From assembly GCA_034231615.1 (NCBI GenBank), contig CM067310.1, positions 79,501 to 143,500 on the forward strand: DNA of 64,000 nt, given 5' to 3'. Source of the stretch: Meghimatium bilineatum. Lineage: Eukaryota; Mollusca; Gastropoda; Stylommatophora; Philomycidae. The notes under the pieces were generated by a model. It saw only the letters and a program-made list of their open reading frames with translations, was not told the DNA's origin and made no database searches. How positions within the stretch are numbered: the stretch's first letter is position 1; every line of letters starts with the position of its first letter. Below are positions 54,600-64,000 of the stretch, piece by piece. The position numbers and the translations under genes are program-made.

Positions 54600-55785
54600 G
54601 ACCCAAAAAAAGGAAAAGCAACCCTATTTCTTCTTCTGCGTTCGATCTCAGATAACCACCACGAAAAATCATGTGATTTCTACCTTGGAACATTGTTCTG
54701 CTAGTTCCACAGCATAATAGTGTTATTTGCACCTTGGTTGGTCCAGCATATCTGAGGACCAGCACATCCATTTTCATCATGCCTTTAATTCGGCAAGTTG
54801 ACTTCCCTAGCCTATGGCAGCCTTCCTATCTGTCGCCAGGTAGTGAATGTGTATCGACTCTACGCCTTGAAAGTTTATCACCCAATGTGCCCTTGGACTT
54901 TTCAGGCCAAAACATGTCTCTGAGTGGCAGTTCCCATGGAGAATGTAGTCAGGGATTTGGGGTTGGGTCTACTATGCCTATCTCGCAAGAGGTGTTTAGT
55001 TGCCAGTGAACTCGTCTCACATAATTAGATGTATTGTGCCTGTGTCTATTGCTTACTGAACCGTTTTTCTCTGCAAGCAAGATTCCAGTATAAATGGTAG
55101 GGTTGGGCTTGGGTTCATTCGCCTTCTTAGCCGAGGTGTCATTCACGGACATCATGAACCCCTCATCCAAGTCTGAGTGTACACATTTTTGTGGAGCGCT
55201 AAGGCCTGGAAGCTTGTTCTCGAACTGAACAAAACTCTCTTAGTGAGCATGATTCTAGTATAAGAAAACATTGACAGTAAAGTTAGGCCGGGTCTGTTAT
55301 GGAAAACGGGGACTAGAAGTTCTCGAGCTGAACAGCACTTTAGTTCTGGTTTTCTTTTAATGTTTCCTTTTTCCATTTGCACATAGCACTGTGATGTACT
55401 ATCATTGTACTCAAAACGATGTCTTTTGGACTCACTATTTATTTTGGTATCTGCTCATTTCTAGTCAATTGCATTGGCTGCCCCTCCAATGCTCAAGCCA
55501 GACTGAGCTGCATTACTGTGTGTCAACCGTGACTTTGTATGTGTTGGTACAGAGGTGTCTGGGATATTGCTTGTCTTTTGCAGTCAATTCTCATGCCATC
55601 TGCAGCCTCCACATTTCCGGACACCCCAAAAGTGTTTGCCAGAAGCAGACGAGCCGCATACTTCTGTTTTGCAGAGTGCACCACGAGGAGGTACTTTTGA
55701 AATCTTGGTTATCTGCTAACACTGGGTCTGCTGAGAGCAGTGCTGTACCCATTGCACCCCAGCAACCCCATGAGCTGCTATGTAT
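54600..55785 (-). mobile_element. Non-coding interspersed repeat, family E (copy 4, inverted)
   Basis: The minus strand parallels 51770-52760. GTGCACCACGAGGAGGTAC, TTGGTTATCTGCTAACACTG and CATGAACCCCTCATCCAAGT on the plus strand are inverted versions of blocks there. With copies 1-3 it defines a repeat of at least 1 kb without coding capacity. Confidence 0.65.
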
Positions 55786-55998
55786 GTTGTAAGAAGCAAA
55801 TAATGGGATTTGGAGGTACAGTTGACTGCTGTCTCACCATAGGTAAAGGTGAGTCAATAGCCATGCCGAAATAAGATGTGTTAATCCACAAGGCGCACAT
55901 CTTGCAGTGAAGCTGTAAATTATGGAAAAAAACCATTCAGTTCTCTGGACTACATCCTGTTAAACAACAGGAATTTGATAGTGAACACTAGAAGAAGA
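55786..55998 (+). mobile_element. SINE-like repeat (GAA-tailed family)
   Basis: GGTACAGTTGACTGCTGTC, AGTGAAGCTGTAAATTATGG, CTACATCCTGTTAAACAACA and GGAATTTGATAGTGAACAC-TAGAAGAAGAA parallel 48290-48495. It lies 5' of exon 16 with about 300 bases of featureless AT-rich sequence between. Confidence 0.72.
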
Positions 55999-56303
55999 AT
56001 GTAATAGTTTTGAGAAATAAGAAGAGATAATACCAAGGATAATGTATTATTGTCAGGGACAACTAATAAATAGCAAAAATAATATAAATGAGAACTAACA
56101 CAAAAACTAAGAAACAAGGAGCTTTTCCACATTAGTCCAATTGGGAGCTCTGTCAAGAAACAACAAACAAATGAAATAAATGAACAAAACTGTTAATACA
56201 ATGAGATGATAATATTTGACGTTGTATTTGAAAAAAAAAGGCAAAATCATGTTTTTTAAATAATAATAAGCAAAGAAACTCTGTTTAAAATGATTCATTT
56301 CAG

Positions 56304-56480
56304 ACACCACAGGATTTCATATTTTTAGAGTTGCGAAGTGGTTATCCTTTTCTGGTGATAGATCATGGAACAGGAGCGACAACTATCACACTTGATGGCA
56401 AGGACAATCATGGCACTCAGCTGCTACAGAAGCTTAATGATGGCAAGTGGCACCATCTTGATATAAATCGCAATGGCAAG
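56304..56480 (+). CDS. CadN: DN-cadherin exon 16 (laminin-G core)
   Basis: It starts after catttcag (56303) in phase 0: TPQDFIFLELRSGYPFLVID, HGTGATTITLDGKDNHGTQL and LQKLNDGKWHHLDINRNGK. The DFIxLEL, DxGxG and L.DG.WH strands are the laminin-G core. It ends in phase 0 at aag|gtgaga. Confidence 0.95.
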
Positions 56481-56519
56481 GTGAGAAAAATGCTAAGACC
56501 ATGTGCCTAACAATCAGCA

Positions 56520-56950
56520 GCGATATGATTTCTTAAGAGTTTACGGTATGATTTCTTGTAACATGTTTACCTTTTGATTTCTTGTAAGAGTTTACAGTAT
56601 TTCTTGTAAGAGTTTACAGTATGATTTCCTGTAAGAGTTTACAGTATGATTTTTGTAAGATTTTACAGTATGTATTCTTGTAAGAGTTTATCGTATTATT
56701 TCTTATCCGCATGAGTTAGGTCTGGAGGTCTCACTGTTTCCTTATGAAATTGACCATTATGCAAAAGTCAACTCTCAGTAGACTTTTCAGTAAACTCACA
56801 TGCCAATATATTGAAATTTTTCTCTTGTAGAAGGTCTGAAAATCTCACTATTTCCCCTCAGTTGATGACATGCCAATATATTGAAATTTTTCTCTTGTAG
56901 AAGGTCTGAAAATCTCACTATTGACCTACAATCATGTAAAAGTAAACTCT
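56520..56950. repeat. 25-bp tandem repeat and a 70-bp duplication
   Basis: TTCTTGTAAGAGTTTACAGTATGATTT-type units (about seven, degenerate) run to 56705. A block with TGACATGCCAATATATTGAA, TTTTTCTCTTGTAGAAGG and TCTGAAAATCTCACTAT is then present twice (56797 and 56867). Confidence 0.85.
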
Positions 56951-57039
56951 CAGTAGATCACATGAGCTCCAAGCAATATTCCTTCTCATGTGTGCAGCTG
57001 AGTGGCTACGCACATAACTAGAAAGTAGAGCTCATGAAA

Positions 57040-57440
57040 CATACTGCCTGCGCATATAAAGTTGGAACAAACAACCCTTTTATTGTTATATATTCATTAT
57101 GCTGAATGGGACAATTTCCTGGGAGATTCTCATCGGTGTTCAATTGTGTGGTTTCTCCACAACTCTATTTCATACTTGAAGATTTCAACTCTCATCGGTG
57201 TTCATTGTGTGGTTTATCCTCACTACTGTCTCTCTTCTCTCTTTTTTCTGTCCTATCACCTCCAAGTGTGTCTCTATGTAAGATTTGTTTACTCTTGTCC
57301 TTTGTTTGTTCTGATGAAGGCTTTTTAGTTGAAATGTTGTCTGTCACTGTGTCTCGTTGTTAGGTAGTTTAATGACTTATTTTGGTAACACTTATACCTA
57401 TTTTTGTTCATTTTGATTTTTTGCCCTGTGTTACCTGAGC
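57040..57440 (+). mobile_element. Penelope-associated 3' repeat with CTGATGA..GAAA motif
   Basis: The right part carries CTGATGAAGGC, TTTT, TAGTTGAAATG (57311-57336), the same position-specific motif as at 22721, 30229 and 38022-38050. The left part has an internal duplication (CATCGGTGTTCA...TGTGTGGTTT at 57131 and 57193). It is otherwise non-coding. Confidence 0.55.
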
Positions 57441-57529
57441 CACCCATTTCCTGTTTAGGGTTGTTACCCAACACCGGAACTTTTATCTTTTGCAACCTTG
57501 AACAGGCTCAATTTCATATTTGTGTCTGT

Positions 57530-58170
57530 ACATGCCCAGTGTCCGTGGAAATAAACACGCAGACAGACTTGCAGTCTTGAACAGACTACATGAACATCAC
57601 TTTCAAGATACAGTTTCGGGGTGTGACTAAACATGAACAGGTACTATACCAAAATAAGGGTCTGCATATTATCCAGGATGTGAAGGAATGGTCATGAAAT
57701 ATAATACAAATGGGAGAATAAAGTTGTGTTCGTCATGTTTTTATTGTCCTGGCATTAAATACCAACCCACCAGTCCAATCTGCTGTTTAACAGTGCAGTT
57801 CCAGTTAATCCTTACTGCAGCATAGTAGGTTAACATTATAGCATGTCTCCCATGTATATCTTTGCATCTGGGAATGCTCCTTGCAATGGTAATAATGAAT
57901 TTTTCAGATGAACCACAATTACGGCAGCTATTTTGTAACTAGGAATACAGTGGTCACACATACTAAATATTTCAGATCGGCTCAGATTTCTTAAAAAGTG
58001 TAAATTGTAGGACTTTTATTTTGTTATGGTGCGCTTTGGGGGTAACCCAGTGGAGACTCATAAACCAGCACAGAGTTGGTGTGATCAATCGTTAAACACA
58101 GGAATGTCTTGAGGAGATCTGAGCACCTATCTACCAATGTTTCCATGTGCTGTGAGGATGATATTTCAAC
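57530..58170 (+). mobile_element. LINE family C, RNase H end, decayed
   Basis: The plus strand encodes MPSVRGNKHADRLAVLNRLH, the HAGVRGNE.AD box of RNase H, and ends near GGAGATCTGAGCACCTAT, the same terminal wording as at 36485 and 46338. Many stops are present. Confidence 0.7.
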
Positions 58171-58179
58171 TTAATGAAT

Positions 58180-58380
58180 CTTTATAGTGCTTCTTTTTGC
58201 CACCTTGAGAATGTATACTCTTCTGTGTCCTGCATTACAGGAGTATCTTTGGTAAGCAATAATCTGGCATTTGTATACATGACCTGCCCAACAAATCTAT
58301 GACTGCATTAGAATAGTATCAGTGCAATGGCTTCCCTAGATGTGTCTGTGTCACCCCTGGAAATCACTATGGCCCCGTGA
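58180..58380 (-). mobile_element. LINE family F scrap
   Basis: TTTATAGTGCTTCTTTTTGC, GTATCTTTGGTAAGCAATAA and TCTGGCATTTGTATACATGA parallel 28260-28355, the MPDHxLPK region on the minus strand. Confidence 0.65.
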
Positions 58381-58644
58381 GTGCCATATAGCCTATGTTG
58401 AGACCCATTGCATTGGAAGACTAGAGTTGATATCCATGGGTGTCAAATAGCCATATTTTGTACTGTTTTTTTGCAAGGATTAACTCTGTGCACCCATATA
58501 ATACATTATATATGGTTTTTTTTGTTGATTCCCTGCAGTTCTTTATATTTTGGGATTTTTCTTCAGTTTAGTCACAACACTGCTTTTCTGCTATTTTTAT
58601 TTATTTTTAGTGGCAATACTGATTTTTAAAGTATTTATTTTTTT

Positions 58645-61362
58645 TAGACAATATTAAACAGGAAATGGAAAGAATTAAAGTAAATATCTTAAGAATGAGT
58701 GAAATGAGGTGGACTTGGACAGGAGAGATACAATTAGATGAATTGAAAATCATATACTTGGGTGACAAAAACATGAGAGAGGTGTAGGCTGTTATTAGAA
58801 AAAACAGGAAAATCGGTCAATGGTTTCATGGCAATATCAAACTGGGTAATATTAGTGAAACTAACAGGAAAACTATTGGATATCAACATTGTACAAGTTT
58901 ATGCACCAACATCAAGCAGTTCAGAGGAGGACATCGAAAATTTCTATGGAGAACTTGAATTTCAATGAAACAGTGTAAAATCATGAAGTTAACTATAATG
59001 ACGGAGGACTTTAACGCAAAAGTAGGTGATACAGTAATAAAGGATGAGATTGAAAGATTTAGTTTAAGAGTTAAGAACAAAAGAGGTGACTTATTGATAA
59101 AATGGGCACAAGCACATAATTTAATAATAGGAAATACATGGTTCAAGCAACATTCAAGAAGGCTGTGTACATGGAATAGCCCAGGAGATAGTACACAGAA
59201 TCAAATTGATTACATTTTTGTCTGTCTTAACAGCACTATGTCTACAAAAATAAGACCAGGTGCTTGCTGCAACATTGACCATATACTAATGGTGGGAAAA
59301 TTTTGTATAAGATTACAGAAATCAAGAGATCACCACGAAATATGAAATTAGATTTAGCATTATTGAACTCAGATGCTGACATTAAAGAAAGATACAATAT
59401 AATTGTACAAAATAGATACAGTGCCATTACAAATATTCACAATATTGAAGATCAATGGGACATGCTAAAACATTTGATAAGCTAAACATCTAAAGAGATA
59501 TTACCAAAAGTAAAACATACATCTAAACAAAATTGGATGACAGATGAAATATTAGAATTGATGAGCACCAGAAAAAAAACAAGACAGAAGAATATCAGAA
59601 AATACATAAGGAGATAAAGAGAGAAATGCAAAGTAGCAAAAGAAAGCTGGCTGAACAAGAAATGCAGAGAAATAAAATCACATTACAATCAAGACACAAT
59701 ATTACTACATAAGCAAATTGATGTAATAGCAGAGAAAATAATGCAAACAGTTACAGAGTGTCTAAAATCTAAGATGAGCAGGTATTAATGGGAAAAGATC
59801 ACATAGTACAGAGATGGTCAGAATATATCAAAGAACTTTATGATGACAATTGACTTGAGATAAACATACAAGGTAACTGCGAGGGTCCATTAATACCCAC
59901 ATAAAAATGAAGGGAGGCTCTAAAGAACATCAAATATGTCACAGCCTCAGAACCAGACAGTATCACATTAGAAGAATTGGTAGCTTTATGTGACTGAAGT
60001 AGAAATAATCACAAAATTGCTGAATGACATATATAATAGCAGACACATTCCCAATGACTTAGTGATATCCATATTTATAGCCTTACCAAAGAAACCAGGG
60101 ACCACCAAATATGAAGAACACCGTACAATCAGCCTCATGATCCAAATTTTAAAAAATACTTCGCAGAATCATGAAAAGAGTGAGAAACAAAATAAAAACA
60201 ACAATAAGCCCAGAACAATTTGGCTTTGTAGAAGGCAAAGGTATATATGCTATATATATTTTGAGAACAATAATAGAAAGGAATATAGACGTAAAAACAT
60301 ACCCGTTTTATAGACTACTCAAAAGCATTTGATAAAGTTAAACCTAGTGAAGACACATGCTAGAGAGTTTGAACATCGACAGTATGGATTTAAGAATCAT
60401 CAAGAACATATACTGGCAACAGACAGCAGTAATAAGAGTAGGAAATCAATTTGGCCCCTTTCAATGAATACAACAAGGAGTTAGACAGGGATATGTACTT
60501 TCACCAGACCTGTTCTCTTTATACAGGGAAAATATAATGCATCCAATAGTTGATATCCCAGAAATATCAGTGGGAGGACATAACATAAATAATTTAAGAT
60601 ATGTGAATGACAATTTTAATGATTGCTATAAGTGAGGAAGACCTTCAAGAATTAATTAATGTAGTAGTGACAGAAAATAAAGAGAAATACCTCTTCCTAA
60701 ATATCAAGAAAACAGAAGTAATGGTTATTTCAAAGAAATAAAATACCACAAATTGCAAGATCAAAGTGAATGATATAATATTAAAACAGGTCCACCTATT
60801 CTAATATTTAGGTACAACGATTACATCAGATAGAAGAAATTCAACAGAAATTTGTAGCAGAGTAGGGCAAGCAAAAACAACATTCAGAAAAATGAAAAAT
60901 ATATTGTATAATATGACCTTGTCATTAGAGGTGAGTAAGAGAGTTCTGCAGTGCTATATAACCCCTATACTAATATATGAATGCGAGTCTTGGACAATAA
61001 ACAAACAGAAAAGTGGGAAATTAGAGGCAATAGTGATGTGATTCTAAAAAAGAATGCTGAGAATACAATGTACTGCCAGGAAAACTAATGTGGAGGTGTT
61101 GAGTCAAATGCAAGAATGAGCTTAATCAGTAGTTAAAAAAAAGACAAATCTTAATTTTTTGTCCACATTATGAGACAAGGAGGTTTGGAGAACATAGTCA
61201 CAATAGGCAAGATCTAAAACAACAGAGATAGAGGGCAACAATGTTAGAAAATATTAGTTTGACAGCCTGGCACTGCAGGGAAACAACAATAACAATCCTG
61301 ATTAGATAAGAGAGCTGTGGAGAGCCATAATTGCCTAAACCAGCCGGAATCCAACTGATGAT
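58645..61362 (+). mobile_element. RTE/BovB-like LINE (family B), near full length but decayed
   Basis: From the left: endonuclease start (QEMERIKVNILRMSEMRWTW), MTEDFNAKVGD, KNKRGDLLIKWAQAHNLIIG, NTWFKQHSRRLCTWNSPGD and NQIDYIFV; then the RT (ALPKKPGTTKYEEHRTISLM; YVND where YADD is expected), and MRQGG near the end. The tail is TGATGATGATGA at 61353-61365. Numerous stops and frame changes mark it as old. It shows what the 5'-truncated copies at 25904 and 14163 lack. Confidence 0.88.
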
Positions 61363-61385
61363 GATGATTTATTTTTAGTGGAAAC

Positions 61386-63060
61386 AATTCTTCTTGTTTT
61401 TCATCGGTCAGCAGTCAGATATGTTACAGCGCCAATAGCTTCAATGAATTGTGTGATTCGCTTCATGTCATCCATGGAATCCCTCATGTCTGGAAGTAGC
61501 GTCTCAGTAGGCCATATTTTCTCCCTCTCTTCTTGATAGAGTTGACAGGCATGAAAATTTCTGTGTTTTTTTTCATGCCAGTTTTTGTGTTTGTAATTGT
61601 GGTTTTTCTTAGTTTGGCTATGGCAGCTTTTAGTGATATGTTGTTTTCTGTTGATGGGCTGTTTTCGGCTGTCTCTGGCCTTAGACACTTCTTTCTTCAA
61701 CCCATGGAGTTTGTCAGACCAGTACGGCTTGTAATTTTTCCTAGCACCACTTGGTATGGTTTGCTTGGCTGCTTGAAGTAGTGCAGAATCCAGGAGTTGT
61801 GCAGTTTTGTTCACATTTTTAATTCTTGGATTTAGGGTTTTTGTGAATTTGTCTGTCAGGTCAGCATACTTACTCCAGTTTGCTTTCTTGAAGTTCCATC
61901 TAGGTGTGGTTGTGGTGCCAGCAGGAGTGTGATTAATGATGAGTTTGATGGGGCGATGGTCACTTCCACCAAGCCGATCTAGCACTTCCCTGTATGTTAT
62001 TTCAGATAAATCATCTGTTGCAAAGGCTAGGTCTGAGGTTGAGATGGTGTGCCTTCTTCTAGAGTAAAAAGTTGGGTGGTCTTCTGGTTCATTAAGCAGT
62101 TTAAGTGTCACCTCGCACTGCCAGTCTTCCACTTCTTCTCCTCTAGTATCATGTTCTGTATATCCTCAACTCTGTAAGTGGCTATTAAACTCATCAATCA
62201 CAAGACAGTTATCTTTTTCTGTGTTAATTGTGTGCAGAGATAGGCTCTTGTCTTGTGGACAGTAATAGCTATATATTGTAACCTCTTTAGTTGGAAGGGT
62301 TAAGCAGGTTCCAATTATTTCAGCCTGTTCTTCAGTGTTTACTCGGATTTCTGAGGCAATGATATTGTTTTTGACCAGTATAAGTACTCCTCCTTTATGT
62401 CTCTTTTCTCTATCAATCCGAAATGTTTGGTATCCCTGGATATTGAATCTGTTGTTGTTTGGGAGTTGTGTTTCCTGTATGAATGCTATATCAATTTCCT
62501 CTTTGTGTAATCAGTTTGCAAGTGAAGTCTTTTTATTGTAGACACCTTCGGCATTCCACTACAATATTTTCAAGTGCTTAGTCTAGCCTTTAGAGTCTGC
62601 ATCATGATCTTTATGTGTATTTTTGAACTAGTAGCCATTTTCCTCTGATCTCTTTTTCTGGCTCCGCAAATTGAGACAGAGGTACCACCAGTCGCTGAGG
62701 GCGGGCTGCTTAGAGCCTAGCACTTCATCTGCCTGATGGGATTCCACAGATAAAGCACCAAAACGAACAGTCTGCAACCTTTTATTTGACATATGAAGTC
62801 ATTGCATGGCACTGTGGTTTTCAGCCTTGGCAGTCATGCCCTGGCTGGACTATTTTGTACCTTTCGGTCCAGTGTCTCCATTTTACTTTTGGTCAGGATG
62901 TGGTTCCCTAGCCCTTATCTATCCAAGGATTGTCCACAGGGCAGTGGAGGATTTATTTTGAAGTTTTCCTTTTCCTAGACAGCTTGCCTACCAGGGTTAA
63001 TGAGCACCATCTGCTCGGGGTTTGGAGTCAGAGTTCCCCTCTCCTAGGATAATTTTAGTT
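61386..63060 (-). mobile_element. I-like LINE (family A-type), RT deleted
   Basis: The minus strand has a 5' region shared with 31640-32115, then an endonuclease (TISTSDLAFATDD, LGGSDHRPIKLIINH) and linker (SGARKNYKPYWSDKLHGLKK). The same 243-codon frame (62132-61401) then passes directly into the extreme C terminus (HACQLYQEEREKIWPTETLL). RT and RNase H are missing without loss of frame. A short TTCTTCTT on the plus strand marks the tail. Confidence 0.85.
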
Positions 63061-63082
63061 GTTGCTAGGGATTCATTATCCT

Positions 63083-63462
63083 TCCTCTTTGGTTTATTTC
63101 TTGTGATCTAAGGCACCTCCCACTCAAGGTTTATTTCTTGTGATCTAAGGCACCTCCCACTCAAGGTTTATTTCTTGTGATCTAAGGCACCTCCCACTCA
63201 AGGTTTATTTCTTGTGATCTAAGGCACCTCCCACTCAAGGTTTATTTCTTGTGATCTAAGGTACCTCCCACTCAAGGTTTATTTCTTGTGATCTAAGGCA
63301 CCTCCCACTCAAGGTTTATTTCTTGTGATCTAAGGCACCTCCCACTCAAGGTTTATTTCTTGTGATCTAAGGCACCTCCCACTCAAGGTTTATTTCTTGT
63401 GATCTAAGGCACCTCCCACTCAAGGTTTATTTCTTGTGATCTAAGGCACCTCCCACTCAAGG
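63083..63462. repeat. 37-bp minisatellite, about 10 nearly identical units
   Basis: The unit is AAGGTTTATTTCTTGTGATC plus TAAGGCACCTCCCACTC, with one visible variant base (GGTACC at 63261). The near-perfect homogeneity suggests recent expansion or gene conversion. The 410 bases that follow, up to exon 17, show no recognised feature. Confidence 0.95.
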
Positions 63463-63872
63463 ATGATGATTTAAGAGTATTCCTCTCTGTTGTTCCAATA
63501 TCTATAATTTCCCCATGCCTTATCTAACCCTCCCTCCCCCCTCTCCGCACATTCCTGATGTGGTGTCAGTGACCCTACTTCAGTAAACTGAGCTCATACT
63601 TGCTTGATGCTGCCAGTCACTGGACACCTGGGGTATTTTAGTGAGGATATCAGCACCGCCTGATCACTATCCACCACCTGTTGACACTACTGGTAGAGGT
63701 AGGTAGCACCATAAGGTGGGAACAGTAATTTGTATGTTTTTACTTCAATTTTTTTCAACAATGGTTTTAGCAGATTTTAACTTTTATTTTAGTGGCAACA
63801 CTGCTTTTAAACAATATTTCCCATGATTGTTAAGGATGTATGTGGAATTACTGTATACAAATGTGTTTTCAG

Positions 63873-64000
63873 ATGGTGGAATTGGTTGTGGATAAATGCA
63901 TTGATGCCATAGATCAGAATCATTTCATTAACGATGATCGAGCTTGCCGTGCAAAGAAAGAAACACCTGGAGAAAACATATTCTTGAATGTCAACACACA
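63873..64000 (+). CDS. CadN: DN-cadherin exon 17 (laminin-G end), cut by window edge
   Basis: The acceptor is gtgttttcag at 63872. It continues exon 16 in phase 0: MVELVVDKCIDAIDQNHFIN, DDRACRAKKETPGENIFLNV, NT. The conserved VDxC cysteine and the DDxxCRA cysteine form the C-terminal disulphide of the laminin-G domain. The exon is open to the window edge. Confidence 0.94.
   Translation, partial: MVELVVDKCIDAIDQNHFINDDRACRAKKETPGENIFLNVNT

Overview
The window is a 64 kb interior slice of one intron-rich eukaryotic gene on the + strand, a neural-type (DN-, CadN-like) cadherin. Seventeen exons totalling about 3.15 kb (roughly 5% of the window) join with matching codon phase and GT..AG borders into one open protein: the end of one extracellular cadherin (EC) repeat, six further EC repeats, the invertebrate-specific non-chordate cadherin region, an EGF module, and most of a laminin-G domain that runs off the right edge. 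The promoter, signal peptide, first EC repeats, transmembrane segment and catenin-binding tail lie outside the window. EC repeats followed by this membrane-proximal module are typical of invertebrate classic cadherins. Low GC, large repeat-filled introns and the mix of retroelements suggest an animal with a repeat-rich genome, probably a lophotrochozoan and perhaps a mollusc. That last step is inference.

The introns are dense with transposons. I see at least six non-LTR (LINE) lineages. (A) An I-like family with endonuclease, reverse transcriptase (RT) and RNase H, ending in a (GAA)n tail; it has one nearly intact copy at 38488-42584 and several fragments and deletion derivatives. (B) An RTE/BovB-like family with a (TGA)n tail: 14163-14722, 25904-27487, 58645-61362 and shorter scraps. 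(C) A second RNase H-bearing family with an (ACTA)n tail: 34780-36560, 45560-46403, 57530-58170 and scraps. (D) A family at 1060-1545, 3386-4174 and 30730-30990. (F) A family whose C terminus carries a C2H2 finger: 27955-28710, 48955-49790, 58180-58380. (G) A truncated copy at 5521-6787 with a perfect 12-bp target-site duplication (TSD). There are also two Penelope-like (GIY-YIG) elements, each interrupted by an I-like LINE; SINEs; two piggyBac-type TTAA elements; a mariner with TA duplication; and a BED-finger fragment of hAT type. No retrovirus-like, LTR or Polinton element was recognised.

The second theme is tandem arrays: about fifteen minisatellites with 19-60 bp units, plus microsatellites. 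Several have been split by transposons: the 19-bp array by a piggyBac-type element, the 27-bp array by an RTE LINE, and the 31-bp array by a mariner. The most unusual array (about 17680-19786) is built of 36-39 bp units that each copy the 3' splice site of exon 7. The real acceptor is its last unit, so at least nine regularly spaced decoy acceptors sit just upstream of a constitutive-looking cadherin exon.

No tRNA, rRNA, CRISPR array, operon or bacterial feature was seen. The apparent unit of function is the cadherin gene alone; everything else is intronic repeat.
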